From positions 434,001 through 498,000 of the forward strand of contig NZ_OBMI01000001.1 in the NCBI RefSeq assembly GCF_900199185.1: DNA of 64,000 nucleotides, in the 5' to 3' direction. The notes under the pieces are model-generated. The model searched no databases. It saw nothing but the letters and a program-made list of their open reading frames with translations, and was not told where the DNA came from. Positions 29,207 to 41,034 of this stretch are shown piece after piece. The number at the start of each line of letters is the position of its first letter. Position 1 is the stretch's first letter. Source of the DNA: Sphingomonas guangdongensis. GTDB taxonomy: Bacteria > Pseudomonadota > Alphaproteobacteria > Sphingomonadales > Sphingomonadaceae. The position numbers and the translations under genes were made by a program.

Positions 29207-30261
29207 GCCTTCTTCAGCGCCTCGATGATCTTCTTGACTTCCTGGCTGCGGCCGCGCGGCAGGATCAGCACATCATTGCCGCTCGCAACCACGATCAGGT
29301 CCTTCACCCCGACCAGCGCGACCCGCACGCCGTCGGTCTTAACGAAGCAGCCCGCCGTGTCGACCGCGATCACCTCGCCCGCGTGGGCGTTGCCGCCGTT
29401 GTCGCGCTCGCTGATGGCGTGGAGCGCGTCCCAGCTGCCAAGGTCGCTCCATCCCATCGACACCGGCACGACCGCGACCCGCCCCGCCTTCTCCATGACC
29501 GCATAGTCGATCGAGTCTGAAGGCGATCGCGCAAAGGCGTCGGCGTCCGGCCACACCCGCACGCCCTCCCGGCGAGCGCCGTCCATTGCCGCCCCTGCGG
29601 CATCGACCATCGGCCCCGACTCGCGGCCCAGCACCTCCAGATAGCGATCGGCGCGGAACAGGAAGATGCCCCCGTTCCAGGCGTGCCCGCCTTCCGCCAG
29701 CATCGCCTGCGCACGCTCGATCGGCGGCTTCTCGACGAAACGCTCGACCCGGTGCACGCCGCCGGCGATCTCCTCGGCGATCTTGATCCAGCCATAGCCG
29801 GTTTCCGGCGCATCGGGCGTGATCCCGAAGGTGACGAGCCAGCCCTCCGCGACCAGCGGCAGTGCCGCCTCGATCGCGCGGTGGAAGGCGGCCACGTCGG
29901 CGATGACGTGATCCGACGGCATCACCAGCAGCGGCGCGGCCCCGCCGCCGGCCGCGATCGCGGCAAGCGCGATGGCGGGCGCGGTGTTGCGGCCGACCGG
30001 TTCCAGGATCAGCGCGGACGGCGCCATGCCGACGGCGGACAGCTGCGCCTCCACCTCGTCGGCGTGGGCGGCGTTGGCGACCACGATCGGTGCCGCGAAG
30101 CGCTCGCCCCCGGGCGTGCGCTGCGCCGTCAGCTGGAGCATCGTCTCCTCGGCCGTGAGCGCCAGCAGCTGCTTTGGCCGCTCGGGCCGCGACATCGGCC
30201 ACAGCCTGGTCCCCGATCCGCCCGACAGGATGACAGGCACGATCGTCTGCGTCTCACTCAT
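29203..30261 (-). CDS. manC: Mannose-1-phosphate guanylyltransferase
   Basis: This 352-residue protein has the nucleotidyltransferase signature LSGGSGTRLWPMSRPERPKQLL (near residues 12-33), followed by VMPSDHVIAD and RFVEKP. The length fits the shorter type without the C-terminal isomerase domain. It makes GDP-mannose from GTP and mannose-1-phosphate, a precursor of exopolysaccharide or LPS. It is divergent from the sugar transferase and prs genes, consistent with an exopolysaccharide locus. Confidence 0.95.
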   Translation of the reverse strand: MSETQTIVPVILSGGSGTRLWPMSRPERPKQLLALTAEETMLQLTAQRTPGGERFAAPIVVANAAHADEVEAQLSAVGMAPSALILEPVGRNTAPAIALAAIAAGGGAAPLLVMPSDHVIADVAAFHRAIEAALPLVAEGWLVTFGITPDAPETGYGWIKIAEEIAGGVHRVERFVEKPPIERAQAMLAEGGHAWNGGIFLFRADRYLEVLGRESGPMVDAAGAAMDGARREGVRVWPDADAFARSPSDSIDYAVMEKAGRVAVVPVSMGWSDLGSWDALHAISERDNGGNAHAGEVIAVDTAGCFVKTDGVRVALVGVKDLIVVASGNDVLILPRGRSQEVKKIIEALKKA

Positions 30262-30431
30262 GTCCAGCTGTGCCCCCTAATTCCCCACGCGAGGACCGCG
30301 CCGGTACGCGGCCGAAACGATCGAGCTTCATCCACGTTCCGCCGGTCCTTAGCAAATTGTTCGCCTATTTGCGCCACAGCAATCGCCGTGTCGGCAGGCT
30401 TTACACCTCTTTCCCGATCGGCGGCGCCGCG

Positions 30432-31820
30432 ATGATCAGGCTGTTCAAGCATTACATTCCCAACGCCGTGCTCCTGCTCGGGCTGTTCGACCTCATTCTG
30501 CTGATGCTCTCGGCGGAGCTCGGCTGGACGATCCGCGCCGGGCAGCTCGGCATGCTGGTGGAGCCGCTCCACACCCGGCTGCCGCAGCTGGTGAGCTTCG
30601 CCGCGACGCTGCAGATCGCAATGGTCGCGGTCGGCGTCTACGGTGCCGAGTCGCTGCAATCGATCCGCTACGCGGCGGTGCGGCTGTCGGTCGGCATCGC
30701 GATCGGCATCATCTTCCTCAGCGCCGTGTTCTTCATCCTGCCCCAGCTGAGCCTGTGGCGCTCCAACCTGTTCTACGCGATGTTCCTCGCGATCGCGGCG
30801 CTGATCGTGGTGCGGCTGCTGCTCGGCAAGACGCTCGGCAGCCAGGCGTTCAAGCGCCGCGTCGTGGTGCTGGGTGCCGGCCCGCGCGCCGCGCGCCTCA
30901 AGCAGCTCGCCGGCAAGCCCGGCTCCGGCTTCGTCGTCGTCGGCTATGTGTCGATGAGCGAGAGCAACCGGGTCATTCCGGAGGCGATCGCGCGCGACGC
31001 GATCTACAACCTCGCCGATCACGTCGTGCTGCTGAACGCGAGCGAGGTGGTGCTGGCGCTGGAGGAGCGGCGCAACGCGCTGCCGCTCAAGGATCTGGTC
31101 CGCATCAAGACCGCCGGCGTCCACGTCAACGACACCTCCACCTTCCTGGAGCGCGAGACGGGCCGCGTCGACCTCGACAGTGTCAATCCGTCGTGGCTGA
31201 TCTTCTCCGACGGCTTTTCCTCCGGCCGCATGCTGTCCAGCATCTTCAAGCGGCTGTTCGACATTGGCGCGAGCGTGGTGCTGCTGGTGCTCACGCTGCC
31301 GCTCATCCTGCTGACCGCGATTGCCGTGAAGCTGGAGAGCAAGGGCCCCGCCTTCTACCGTCAGCCCCGGGTCGGACTGTACGGAACGGTCTTCACCTGC
31401 CTCAAGCTGCGCTCGATGCGGACGGATGCCGAGCTCGCCGGAAAGGCGGTCTGGGCGGAAAAGGACGATCCGCGCATCACCCGTATCGGCCGGATCATCC
31501 GCAAGCTCAGGATCGACGAGCTGCCGCAGTGCTGGTCGGTACTGAAGGGCGAGATGAGCTTCGTCGGTCCGCGTCCCGAGCGCCCGCAGTTCGTCGACGA
31601 TCTGGAAACGCAGATGCCCTATTATGCGGAACGGCACATGGTGAAGCCGGGCATCACCGGCTGGGCGCAGATCAACTACCCCTATGGCGCCTCCATCGAC
31701 GATGCGCGGCAGAAGCTAGAGTACGACCTCTACTACGCCAAGAACTACTCGCCGTTTCTCGACCTCCTGATCCTGCTGCAGACCATTCGGGTGATCCTGT
31801 GGCCCGAAGGCGCACGCTGA
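30432..31820 (+). CDS. Polyprenyl-phosphate sugar transferase, XrtA/PEP-CTERM-associated type (EpsB_2-like)
   Basis: This is 462 residues from ATG 30432 (MIRLFKHYIPNAVLLLGLFDL). Four N-terminal helices are followed by a CoA-binding-like domain (RRVVVLGAGPRAARLKQLAG), another helix, and the bacterial sugar transferase domain (KRLFDIGASVVLLV, KLRSMRTDAE, DELPQCWSVLKGEMSFVGPRPERP, KPGITGWAQINYPYGAS). It starts repeat-unit synthesis by moving a sugar phosphate onto undecaprenyl phosphate. It is followed 7 nt later by prsK, matching the arrangement in PEP-CTERM/exosortase loci. An in-frame start at 30270 would add 54 residues without homology. Confidence 0.93.
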   Translation: MIRLFKHYIPNAVLLLGLFDLILLMLSAELGWTIRAGQLGMLVEPLHTRLPQLVSFAATLQIAMVAVGVYGAESLQSIRYAAVRLSVGIAIGIIFLSAVFFILPQLSLWRSNLFYAMFLAIAALIVVRLLLGKTLGSQAFKRRVVVLGAGPRAARLKQLAGKPGSGFVVVGYVSMSESNRVIPEAIARDAIYNLADHVVLLNASEVVLALEERRNALPLKDLVRIKTAGVHVNDTSTFLERETGRVDLDSVNPSWLIFSDGFSSGRMLSSIFKRLFDIGASVVLLVLTLPLILLTAIAVKLESKGPAFYRQPRVGLYGTVFTCLKLRSMRTDAELAGKAVWAEKDDPRITRIGRIIRKLRIDELPQCWSVLKGEMSFVGPRPERPQFVDDLETQMPYYAERHMVKPGITGWAQINYPYGASIDDARQKLEYDLYYAKNYSPFLDLLILLQTIRVILWPEGAR

Positions 31821-31827
31821 GGCGGGC

Positions 31828-33867
31828 GTGAGCGCCGCCCTGATCCTGTGGAGCCACGCGCTTGCCGGGCTGATGTTCACGGCCGTCGCGCTGTGGGCGA
31901 CCCGGCGCAGCGGCTGCACGCTCCCGCGCTGGCCACTCGTCCTGGCGCTCGTGCTGGCGGGCGTCTGGGCGCTGAGCGTCGCGGGGCTCGGCGGCGCCGA
32001 TCCGGGCACGCAGATCGCCGCCGCGCTCCGCAATCTTGCGAGCCTCGGGTTCCTGCTCGCGCTCGGCAGCGCTCGCGACAGCGCGGTCCCGCGCGGGACG
32101 GGGCCGATCTACGGTGTGGTCGCACTGGTGGTCGTCGCCCAGGCGCTGCTGTCGCTCGCCGCCGCCACCCTGCCGCCGACCCGGATCGCCGCCGACCTGG
32201 CGACCGGCGCCGCGCTGCTGCGGATGATGATCGACGTCGCGGCGCTGCTGCTCGCCCACGGCGCCTACGCCGGTCACCGGCGCGGTGACGTGCGGCTCCT
32301 CGCCGGCGGCTTTGGGCTGCTCTGGCTGAGCGATCTGGCGCTGACGACGGGCGCGTATCTGACCGGCGACTGGCTGTCGCCGCTGCTGACGGTGAGGGGC
32401 GTGACCGCGGCGGCGACCGCCCTGCTCGCCGCCGCGGCCCTGCAGCGCGACGACCGCCGCCCGCTCGCGGTGTCGCGGACGGTCGCGCTCCAGTCCATGT
32501 CGTTTCTGGCGATCGGCGGCTATTTCGCGCTGCTCGCGGTCGTCACCAGCGCCTTGTCGGCACTCGGCGGCAGCCACGCCCGCCTGCTCCAGACGGCGTT
32601 CGTGGTCGGCTCGGCGGCAGCCGTGCTGACGCTGATGTCCTCGCCCTGGCTGCGCAGCTGGGCCAAGGTAAAGGTCGCCAAGCACCTTTTCACCCACCGC
32701 TACGACTACCGCACCGAATGGCTGCGCTTCACCGGCACGCTGGGCGCGCCGGGGCAGGACATGGGGCTGGAGGAGCGCGTGGTGAAGGCGGTCGCGGACC
32801 TGACCGAATCTCCCGCCGGACTGCTGCTAGTCCGCGACGGCCCGGCGCTGGGCGCGGCGAGCGGGTGGCACTGGGAGGGGGCGGCCGGTCCCGCGTCGGC
32901 CGGTTTCGTCGCGCAGCTGGAGGCGAGCGAGCGGATCGTCGAACTCGACGCGCTCCGCCGGTCGAGCGGCGACGTCGACGGTGCAGCGACCGTGCCCGAC
33001 TGGCTGCGCGCGGAACCGAGCGCCTGGGCGGTGGTGCCGCTCCTTCACCTTGGCACGCTGGTGGGAGCGATCGTGCTCGCGCGCCCGGCGCTCGATCGCG
33101 CGCTCGACTGGGAAGATTTCGATCTGCTGCGCATCGCAGGGCGCCAAGTCGCGAGCTATCTGGCGGAAGCACGCGCGCAGGACTCGCTTGCGCAGAACCA
33201 GCGCTTCGACGAGTTCAACCGCCGCTTCGCCTTCATCGTCCACGACATCAAGAACTTGGCGAGCGGGATCAAGCTGGTCGCGCGCAACGCGGAGCGGCAC
33301 GCCGACAATCCGGCCTTTCGCGACGACATGGTCGCGACGCTGCAGGACTCCGCGGCCAAGATGAACGCGCTGCTCGCCCGGCTCTCCGCCAACCACCGCG
33401 CCCGCGCGGCGGTGCCGGTCCCGACCGCGATCCTGCCCGTCCTCGACCGCCTCGCCGCCGCGCGCCGCGCGACCCATCCCATCCAGGTGGAGGGTCGAGG
33501 CGACGTCCTCGCGCACACCGACGCCGCTCGGCTGGAGCAGGTGATCGGCCACCTGCTGCTGAACGCGATCGAGGCGAGCGCTGCCGACAGCCCGGTGCTC
33601 CTCTCGGTCACGGAAGCGGACGACAGCTGCGTGGTGACGGTGGCGGACCGCGGCTGCGGCATGTCGCCCGCCTTCGTCCGCGACGAGCTGTTCCGCCCCT
33701 TCCACTCCTCCAAGCCCGGGGGCTTCGGCATCGGCGCGTTCGAGGCGCGCCAGCTCGCAGAGGGCATGGGTGCGCGGATCGAAGTGGAGAGCGCACTTAA
33801 GCTTGGCACCACGTTCCGCCTGCTCCTGCCCCGCGCCGCCGCTCCTGCGATGGATCAAGCCGCATGA
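31828..33867 (+). CDS. prsK: XrtA/PEP-CTERM system histidine kinase PrsK
   Basis: This 679-residue protein starts at GTG 31828. It has an N-terminal region of about nine membrane helices (1-280), a GAF-like sensor region (about 300-450), a histidine box with the phosphorylated His472 in FIVHDIKNLASGIK, and an ATPase domain (DRGCGMSPAFV, GGFGIGAFEARQLAEGMG). The layout matches the PrsK family that accompanies exosortase (XrtA) systems. It should phosphorylate PrsR, encoded immediately downstream with a 4-nt overlap. Confidence 0.93.
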   Translation: MSAALILWSHALAGLMFTAVALWATRRSGCTLPRWPLVLALVLAGVWALSVAGLGGADPGTQIAAALRNLASLGFLLALGSARDSAVPRGTGPIYGVVALVVVAQALLSLAAATLPPTRIAADLATGAALLRMMIDVAALLLAHGAYAGHRRGDVRLLAGGFGLLWLSDLALTTGAYLTGDWLSPLLTVRGVTAAATALLAAAALQRDDRRPLAVSRTVALQSMSFLAIGGYFALLAVVTSALSALGGSHARLLQTAFVVGSAAAVLTLMSSPWLRSWAKVKVAKHLFTHRYDYRTEWLRFTGTLGAPGQDMGLEERVVKAVADLTESPAGLLLVRDGPALGAASGWHWEGAAGPASAGFVAQLEASERIVELDALRRSSGDVDGAATVPDWLRAEPSAWAVVPLLHLGTLVGAIVLARPALDRALDWEDFDLLRIAGRQVASYLAEARAQDSLAQNQRFDEFNRRFAFIVHDIKNLASGIKLVARNAERHADNPAFRDDMVATLQDSAAKMNALLARLSANHRARAAVPVPTAILPVLDRLAAARRATHPIQVEGRGDVLAHTDAARLEQVIGHLLLNAIEASAADSPVLLSVTEADDSCVVTVADRGCGMSPAFVRDELFRPFHSSKPGGFGIGAFEARQLAEGMGARIEVESALKLGTTFRLLLPRAAAPAMDQAA

Positions 33868-35213
33868 CCCCGAAGACCCTGCTGATCGTCGAGGACGATC
33901 TCGCCCTTCAGCGCCAGCTGCGCTGGGCCTATGACGGCTACCGCGTGCTGGTCGCCGCCGACCGCGACGAGGCGCTGACGCTGCTGCGCGCCGAGGAGCC
34001 GGCGGTCGTGACCCTCGACCTGGGCCTGCCGCCCGATCCAGACGGCACGAGCGAGGGCTTCGCGACGCTCGCCGCCATGCTCGCGCTCAAACCCGATCTG
34101 AAGGTCATCGTCGCGTCTGGGCACGGCGCGCACGAGAGTGCGCTGCGCGCTATCGCCGAAGGCGCGTACGACTTCTACGCCAAGCCGATCGACATCGACG
34201 CGCTCGGGCTGATTGTCGCCCGCGCCTTTCACGTCCACGCACTGGAGGCGGAAAACCGCCGCCTGGCGGAGCGTGCCGCCGGTACGACCGCGCTCGGCGG
34301 CCTCATCACCGCGTCTCCTGAAATGCTCAAAGTCACCCGCACGATCGAGCGGGTGGCGAGCGCCGACGTCTCCGTGCTGCTGCTCGGCGCGTCCGGCACC
34401 GGCAAGGAACTGCTCGCCCGCGGGCTGCACGAGGCGAGCGGCCGCCGCGGCGCGTTCGTCGCGATCAACTGCGCCGCGATCCCCGAGACGCTGCTCGAGA
34501 GCGAGCTGTTCGGGCACGAGAAGGGCGCTTTCACCGGCGCGGTCAAGACCGTCGAGGGCAAGATCGAGCAGGCGCACGGCGGCACGCTGTTCCTGGACGA
34601 GATCGGCGACGTGCCGCTGCCGCTCCAGGTCAAGCTGCTGCGTTTCCTCCAGGAACGCGTGATTGAGCGGATCGGGGGCCGGCGCGCGATCCCGATCGAC
34701 ACGCGGGTGGTGAGTGCGACGCACCGCGACGTCGATCAGATGGTCGCCGCCGAGCGCTTTCGCGAGGACCTCTACTACCGCTTGGCGGAGATCGTGGTTC
34801 GCATCCCATCCCTTGCCGAGCGGCCGGGCGACGCCGGCCTGCTCGCGCGAGCCTTTCTCGCCAAGCACACGGCCGGCGTGAAGGGCGCCGCGACCGGCTT
34901 CGCGCCCGACGCGCTCGCCGCGATCGACGCTCATCCCTGGCCCGGCAACGTCCGCGAGCTGGAGAACCGGGTCAAGCGCGCAGCGATCATGGCGGACGGC
35001 GCGCGCGTCACCGCCGCCGACCTCGATCTCGGCCAGCCGGCCGACGGCGCAACTCCCATCAACCTGCGTGCGGTGCGCGAGGCCGCCGATCGCGGCGCGA
35101 TCCGCCACGCGCTCGCCCGCGCCGACGGCAACATCTCCGGCACCGCCCGCCTGCTCGGGATCAGCCGTCCGACCCTCTATGATTTGATGAAGGCCTATGA
35201 CCTCCAGCCCTAG
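33864..35213 (+). CDS. prsR: PEP-CTERM system sigma-54-dependent response regulator PrsR
   Basis: This 449-residue NtrC-type regulator has a receiver domain (1-125) with Asp52 as phosphorylation site, an AAA+ domain with Walker A GASGTGKE (175-182) and GAFTGA (221-226), which contacts sigma-54, Walker [12 protein letters not shown], and a C-terminal Fis-type HTH ([21 protein letters not shown]). It activates sigma-54 promoters, presumably of PEP-CTERM protein or exopolysaccharide genes. It overlaps prsK by 4 nt and prsT by 17 nt. Confidence 0.95.
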   Translation: MTPKTLLIVEDDLALQRQLRWAYDGYRVLVAADRDEALTLLRAEEPAVVTLDLGLPPDPDGTSEGFATLAAMLALKPDLKVIVASGHGAHESALRAIAEGAYDFYAKPIDIDALGLIVARAFHVHALEAENRRLAERAAGTTALGGLITASPEMLKVTRTIERVASADVSVLLLGASGTGKELLARGLHEASGRRGAFVAINCAAIPETLLESELFGHEKGAFTGAVKTVEGKIEQAHGGTLFLDEIGDVPLPLQVKLLRFLQERVIERIGGRRAIPIDTRVVSATHRDVDQMVAAERFREDLYYRLAEIVVRIPSLAERPGDAGLLARAFLAKHTAGVKGAATGFAPDALAAIDAHPWPGNVRELENRVKRAAIMADGARVTAADLDLGQPADGATPINLRAVREAADRGAIRHALARADGNISGTARLLGISRPTLYDLMKAYDLQP

Positions 35214-37224
35214 GCGCCTGTTGCTGCTCGCGCTGCTCGCGACGCTCGCTGCCTCGCCGGTGCACGCCGACGCCGGCGGTGCCGCGGCGCTGATCCGGAC
35301 CGCGCAGGACGCGCTTGCGCACGGCCGCTACACGGTCGCGCGCCAGGCCGCGCGCGCGGCGGTCGCCGCCGCCAACGCCAGCGCCGCCGCGCACCTGGCG
35401 CTCGCGCGCGCGGCGCTGGGCGAGGGCGACGGCATCACCGCCGAGGCCGAGGTCGCGCGCGCCCGCGCGCTGGGCGCCGCAGCAGCGGCGACCGCGCCGG
35501 AGCTCGCCCGGGCACGGCTGCTACAGGGCGACAACAGCCAGGCGCTGGCAATCGCGAAGACCGCCGCGCCCGGCGCGTGGGTTGCGGGGCTCAGGGTGCA
35601 GGCCGGCGCGCTCGCCGCCGCGGGCAATCCCGGCGCCGCCGACGTGCTGCTCCGCGACGCGCTGCGCCGGGCGCCCCGCGACGTGGCGCTGCTGGTCGAC
35701 GTCGGCCGCTTTCGCCAGAGCGTCGGCGACGTCGCGGGCGCGATCGACGTCGCTGCCCGCGCGGTGGCGCTCGATCGCACCAACGCCGCCGCGCTGCTGC
35801 TCCGCGCCCAGCTGGTCCGCGACCAGTTTGGGCTCACCGCCGCGCTCCGCTGGTACGCCGCGGCCCGCCGGTCCGATCCCAACAACTACGCCATCCTGAT
35901 CGATCAGGCGGCGACGCTCGGCGACGCCGGCCAGGCCACCGCCATGCTCGCCGCCACCCGCGCCGCGCTTGCCGTCCGGCCGGGCGACCCGCAGGCGCTC
36001 TACCTGCTGGCGGTGCTGGCGGCGCGCGGCGGCAAGCCCGCGCTCGCCCGCGACCTCTTGGAGCGGACCGGCGGCGCGCTGGAGGATCAGCCCGCCGCGC
36101 TGCTCCTCCGCGCCACGCTCGACCTCGCCGACGACGATCATGAACAGGCAGTGGCGACGCTCCGTCACCTGGTTGCGCTGCAGCCGATGAACATCCAGGC
36201 GCGCCAGCTGCTCGCGACCGCGCTCCTCGGCAGCGAAGATGCGGCCGGCGCGCTGGAGGTACTGCGCCCGGTCGCGCTGCGCAGCGACGCCGACAGCTTT
36301 AGCTTGACGCTCGCGGCTCGCGCGTTCGAGGCGGCGGGCGACCGCATCGCCGCGGCCGAGCAACTCGACCGCGCGGCTCTTCCGGCACGCGGGGCCGCCA
36401 CCAGCTTCGACACCGATGAGAGCGTGCCGGTGCTCGCCGCCGCCGCCGCGCGCGATCCTGACGGCGAGCCGAGCACCGCGATCCCGCTGATCCGCGGCCT
36501 GCTCGACGCGGGCGACGGCGCAGGAGCGCTCGCCCGTGCACAGCGGGTCGCCGATGCCAACCGCGGCGCGCCAGGAGCGGCGATCGTGCTCGGCGACGTG
36601 CTGATGACGCTGCGCCGCCCGGCGGAGGCCGCCGCCGCCTATGCGCGCGCTGCGAGCCTGGTGTTCGACGAGCCAACGCTGCTCCGCCTGACGGAGGCGC
36701 GCGAGGCCGCGGGCGACCGCGCCGGTGCCGCCGCCGCGCTCGCACTGTTCCTCCAGCAGAACCCACAGTCGGTCGCCGCGCGTCGGCTGGCGGCGCACTG
36801 GCAGATCGCCGACGGCGCCTACCCGGACGCCATCGACACGCTGGAGGGCCTGCGCGCCCGGCTCGGCAACCGCGACGCCGCGCTGCTGGCGGAGCTGTCG
36901 TTCGCCTATGACGGCGCCGGCAACCACGCCGCCGCGCGCTCCTTTGCCGCCGCAGCCTACGCCCTTGCGCCGCTGAACGCCGCCGCGGCCGACGCCTACG
37001 GCTGGAGCCTGTACGGCACCGGCGATGCTGGCGGCGCGCTCCAGCTGCTCGGCAAGGCGGTGGCGCTCGCTCCAACCCACGCGACGATCCGCTGGCATCT
37101 GGCGCAGCTCTACGCCGACCTCGGCCGCCCGGCCGACGCGCGGGCGCAGGTTGCGCTCGCGCTCAGGGACCCGCGCTTCGGCGAGCGGAGTGCGGCGGGC
37201 GACCTCCTGAAGCGGCTCGGCTAG
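35197..37224 (+). CDS. prsT: TPR-repeat protein of the XrtA/PEP-CTERM system, PrsT-like
   Basis: This 675-residue protein has a signal peptide (LLLLALLATLAASPVHADAG) and then almost continuous TPR-like helix pairs rich in alanine (for example RDEF-type units such as LLRDALRRAPRDVALLVDVG and LATALLGSEDAAGALEVLRP). The signal lacks a lipobox, unlike PrsT lipoproteins described elsewhere, so it is probably periplasmic rather than lipid-anchored. Position after prsK-prsR supports the PrsT assignment; the TPR character alone would not. It likely scaffolds polysaccharide or protein export. Confidence 0.75.
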   Translation: MTSSPRRLLLLALLATLAASPVHADAGGAAALIRTAQDALAHGRYTVARQAARAAVAAANASAAAHLALARAALGEGDGITAEAEVARARALGAAAAATAPELARARLLQGDNSQALAIAKTAAPGAWVAGLRVQAGALAAAGNPGAADVLLRDALRRAPRDVALLVDVGRFRQSVGDVAGAIDVAARAVALDRTNAAALLLRAQLVRDQFGLTAALRWYAAARRSDPNNYAILIDQAATLGDAGQATAMLAATRAALAVRPGDPQALYLLAVLAARGGKPALARDLLERTGGALEDQPAALLLRATLDLADDDHEQAVATLRHLVALQPMNIQARQLLATALLGSEDAAGALEVLRPVALRSDADSFSLTLAARAFEAAGDRIAAAEQLDRAALPARGAATSFDTDESVPVLAAAAARDPDGEPSTAIPLIRGLLDAGDGAGALARAQRVADANRGAPGAAIVLGDVLMTLRRPAEAAAAYARAASLVFDEPTLLRLTEAREAAGDRAGAAAALALFLQQNPQSVAARRLAAHWQIADGAYPDAIDTLEGLRARLGNRDAALLAELSFAYDGAGNHAAARSFAAAAYALAPLNAAAADAYGWSLYGTGDAGGALQLLGKAVALAPTHATIRWHLAQLYADLGRPADARAQVALALRDPRFGERSAAGDLLKRLG

Positions 37225-37228
37225 ATCT

Positions 37229-37325
37229 GTCATCCCAGCGAAGGCTGGGATCCACTTCTGTCACGATTCACCGTGACGTCAGCCGACCTCGCCACAGACA
37301 TGGATGCCAGCCTACGCTGGCAAGA
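37229..37325. repeat. Family 1 repeat pair, subtype with ACAGACATGGATGCCAGC
   Basis: The left core is TCCCAGCGAAGGCTGGGA; the right half is GATGCCAGCCTACGCTGGCA. The inner TCACGATTCACCGTGA adds another palindrome. It fills the spacer between prsT and the DUF815 gene. Confidence 0.82.
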
Positions 37326-37365
37326 CGGTCTATCTTCCGGCGGCGACTCTCCCTACCCACGCCCC

Positions 37366-38175
37366 ATGTCCGATCCGCTCGCCCGCATCGCCGCCGCGCT
37401 GGAGCGGCTCGCGCCGCCACCGCCCGCCTCGGCCAATCCGCTCGCTCACCCGGCCTATCTGTGGAGCGGGGAGGCGCTAGCCGCGGCGCGCGCGCACCGG
37501 CCGCTGCCGCTCGCGCTCCTGACCGGCATCGACGCGCAAAAAGCGGCGCTCGTCGCCAACCTCGGTCGGCTCGCGGCCGGGCACGCCGCGCACGATGTCC
37601 TGCTGTGGGGTGCGCGCGGCACCGGCAAGTCGGCGGTGGTCGCCGCGGCAGTCGCGGCGGTCGGCGACGCGCTCGCGCTGGTGGAGGTGGCCGCACCTAC
37701 GCTCGACGGCCTGCCCCGACTGTTCGACCTGCTCGCGCCCGTGCCGCGCGCCTATGCCGTGTTCGTCGACGATCTGGGCTTTGCGTCGCCGGCGGAGGCG
37801 CGGCAGCTGCGCTCGCTGCTGGAAGGCGGAGCGGAGAGCCGGCCCGCGAACGTCCGCCTGTTGGTCACCTCCAACCGCCGCCACCTGATGCCGCGCGACC
37901 TGGAAGAGCAGGGCAGCGCCATCAATCCGCGCGACGCGGTCGACGATGCGCTGGCGCTCGCCGATCGCTTCGGGCTGAGCCTCGGGTTTCACGCGATCGA
38001 TCAGGACACCTACCTCGCGATCGTCTCAGCCTATGCCGCGGCCTATTACTTGCCGTTCGATCCGGCGGACGCGGTCGGCTGGGCGACCCGGCGCGGCAGC
38101 AGCTCCGGGCGGGTCGCCTGGCAATATGCGGTCGAGTTGGCCGGCCGCAGCGGCAAGCCACTCCCGAACGCTTGA
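37366..38175 (+). CDS. DUF815 family AAA ATPase
   Basis: This is 269 residues from ATG 37366. The Walker A loop is GARGTGKS (82-89), Walker B is YAVFVDDLGF, and the arginine-sensor region is LLVTSNRRHLMPRD. The phrases YLWSGEALAAARAH and AWQYAVELAGRSG are typical of DUF815, a widespread family of AAA ATPases of unknown function. An upstream in-frame ATG at 37273 lies inside the repeat and is not used. The role is unknown; it may be a stand-alone gene. Confidence 0.92.
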   Translation: MSDPLARIAAALERLAPPPPASANPLAHPAYLWSGEALAAARAHRPLPLALLTGIDAQKAALVANLGRLAAGHAAHDVLLWGARGTGKSAVVAAAVAAVGDALALVEVAAPTLDGLPRLFDLLAPVPRAYAVFVDDLGFASPAEARQLRSLLEGGAESRPANVRLLVTSNRRHLMPRDLEEQGSAINPRDAVDDALALADRFGLSLGFHAIDQDTYLAIVSAYAAAYYLPFDPADAVGWATRRGSSSGRVAWQYAVELAGRSGKPLPNA

Positions 38176-38208
38176 CAGCGCGACACCAGCCCGCTGCACT
38201 CGGGTCCG

Positions 38209-39213
38209 ATGGCACGCATCGGCGAACTAGACATCCCCGACCGGCTCGCCCCCGCCGTGCCGCACTGGGTGAGCGAGATCGGCTTCGGCCTGTCGTGCGC
38301 CGCGCTCTACTACGTCTTCCGGGCGCTGGTAGACCTGGCGGTGCCCGGCGGCGCGCCGTTCGCGCTGCTGTTCCCCGCGGTCGCGCTCGCCACCCTGTTT
38401 GGCCGCTGGCGCGCCGGCAGCCTGACGGCCGCGCTCACGATCACCTATGTCTCGGGGGTCTATTACCCCACCCGCGGGCTACAGCCGACCGCGACCATGG
38501 CGATCAGCGTCGGGGCGGTCGTCGTCGCCGCAGGCGGCCTGATCGCGATCTGCGACCTGTTCCGCCGCGCCGTGCGCCGCGCCGCAGAGGAGCGCGACCG
38601 CGAAATCGCCGAGCGCGACCTGTTCCTCGCCGAGTTCGACCACCGGGTGAAGAACAATTTCGCCCTGGTCCAGAGCCTGCTGGAGCTGCAGCGTCGCCGC
38701 AGTCCCGAGCCCGCGACGCAGGAGGCGCTCGGCACCGCGCTTACCCGCGTCGAGAGCATCGCCCGCGCGCACCGCCACCTCTACCGCGGATCGTCGGCCG
38801 GCGTGGTCGAGATGCGCGATTACCTGGGCGACCTGTGCGCGGCGCTGGCAGACTCGCTGTTCCTGCACGGCACGATCCAGCTGCGCTGCACGGCCGACGC
38901 CACCGCCATGCCGCGTGACCGGGCGGTCTCGATCGGGCTGGTCGTCAACGAGCTGGTGACGAATGCGGTCAAGCACGCCTTCACCGGCCGCGACCGCGGC
39001 ACCATCGAGGTCAGCTTCCGCAACGACGGCCGCAGCTGCACCCTGAGCGTCGCCGACGACGGCATCGGGACGGACGCGGCCGGCGCCCCGGCGAGCGACG
39101 GCGGGCTCGGATCGCGGCTGCTCGATGCCTTCGCGCGGCAAGCAGGCGGCAAGCTCCACACCGACAGCGACCGGACGGGCACGCGCGTGACGCTGGACCT
39201 GAGCGAGCGGTAG
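38209..39213 (+). CDS. Membrane sensor histidine kinase, HisKA_2 (HWE-related) type
   Basis: This 334-residue protein has four predicted membrane helices in a DUF4118-like N-terminal region (about 20-125), then a HisKA_2 box with His145 in EFDHRVKNNFALVQSLLELQ, and an ATPase domain (NELVTNAVKHAF, VADDGIGTD, GGLGSRLLDAF). In alphaproteobacteria such kinases often act in the general stress response (PhyR pathway) or light and redox sensing. No response regulator is adjacent. Confidence 0.93.
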   Translation: MARIGELDIPDRLAPAVPHWVSEIGFGLSCAALYYVFRALVDLAVPGGAPFALLFPAVALATLFGRWRAGSLTAALTITYVSGVYYPTRGLQPTATMAISVGAVVVAAGGLIAICDLFRRAVRRAAEERDREIAERDLFLAEFDHRVKNNFALVQSLLELQRRRSPEPATQEALGTALTRVESIARAHRHLYRGSSAGVVEMRDYLGDLCAALADSLFLHGTIQLRCTADATAMPRDRAVSIGLVVNELVTNAVKHAFTGRDRGTIEVSFRNDGRSCTLSVADDGIGTDAAGAPASDGGLGSRLLDAFARQAGGKLHTDSDRTGTRVTLDLSER

Positions 39214-39220
39214 CCGACAT

Positions 39221-39239
39221 GCGGCAGAGGGTCTGCCGC
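39221..39239. terminator. Hairpin between convergent kinase and ABC-F genes
   Basis: GCGGCAGA and TCTGCCGC pair around GGG in the 26 nt between two convergent genes. Neither side has a clear T run, so it may end transcription in both directions only weakly. Confidence 0.5.
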
Positions 39240-41018
<1,779 letters not shown>

Positions 41019-41034
41019 GGCCGCGCGAGCTAAC

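Noticed and set aside
30270..30431. Extended start of the sugar transferase at 30270
   Set aside because: The extra 54 residues lack homology-like features and the family begins at the MIRLFKHY region.
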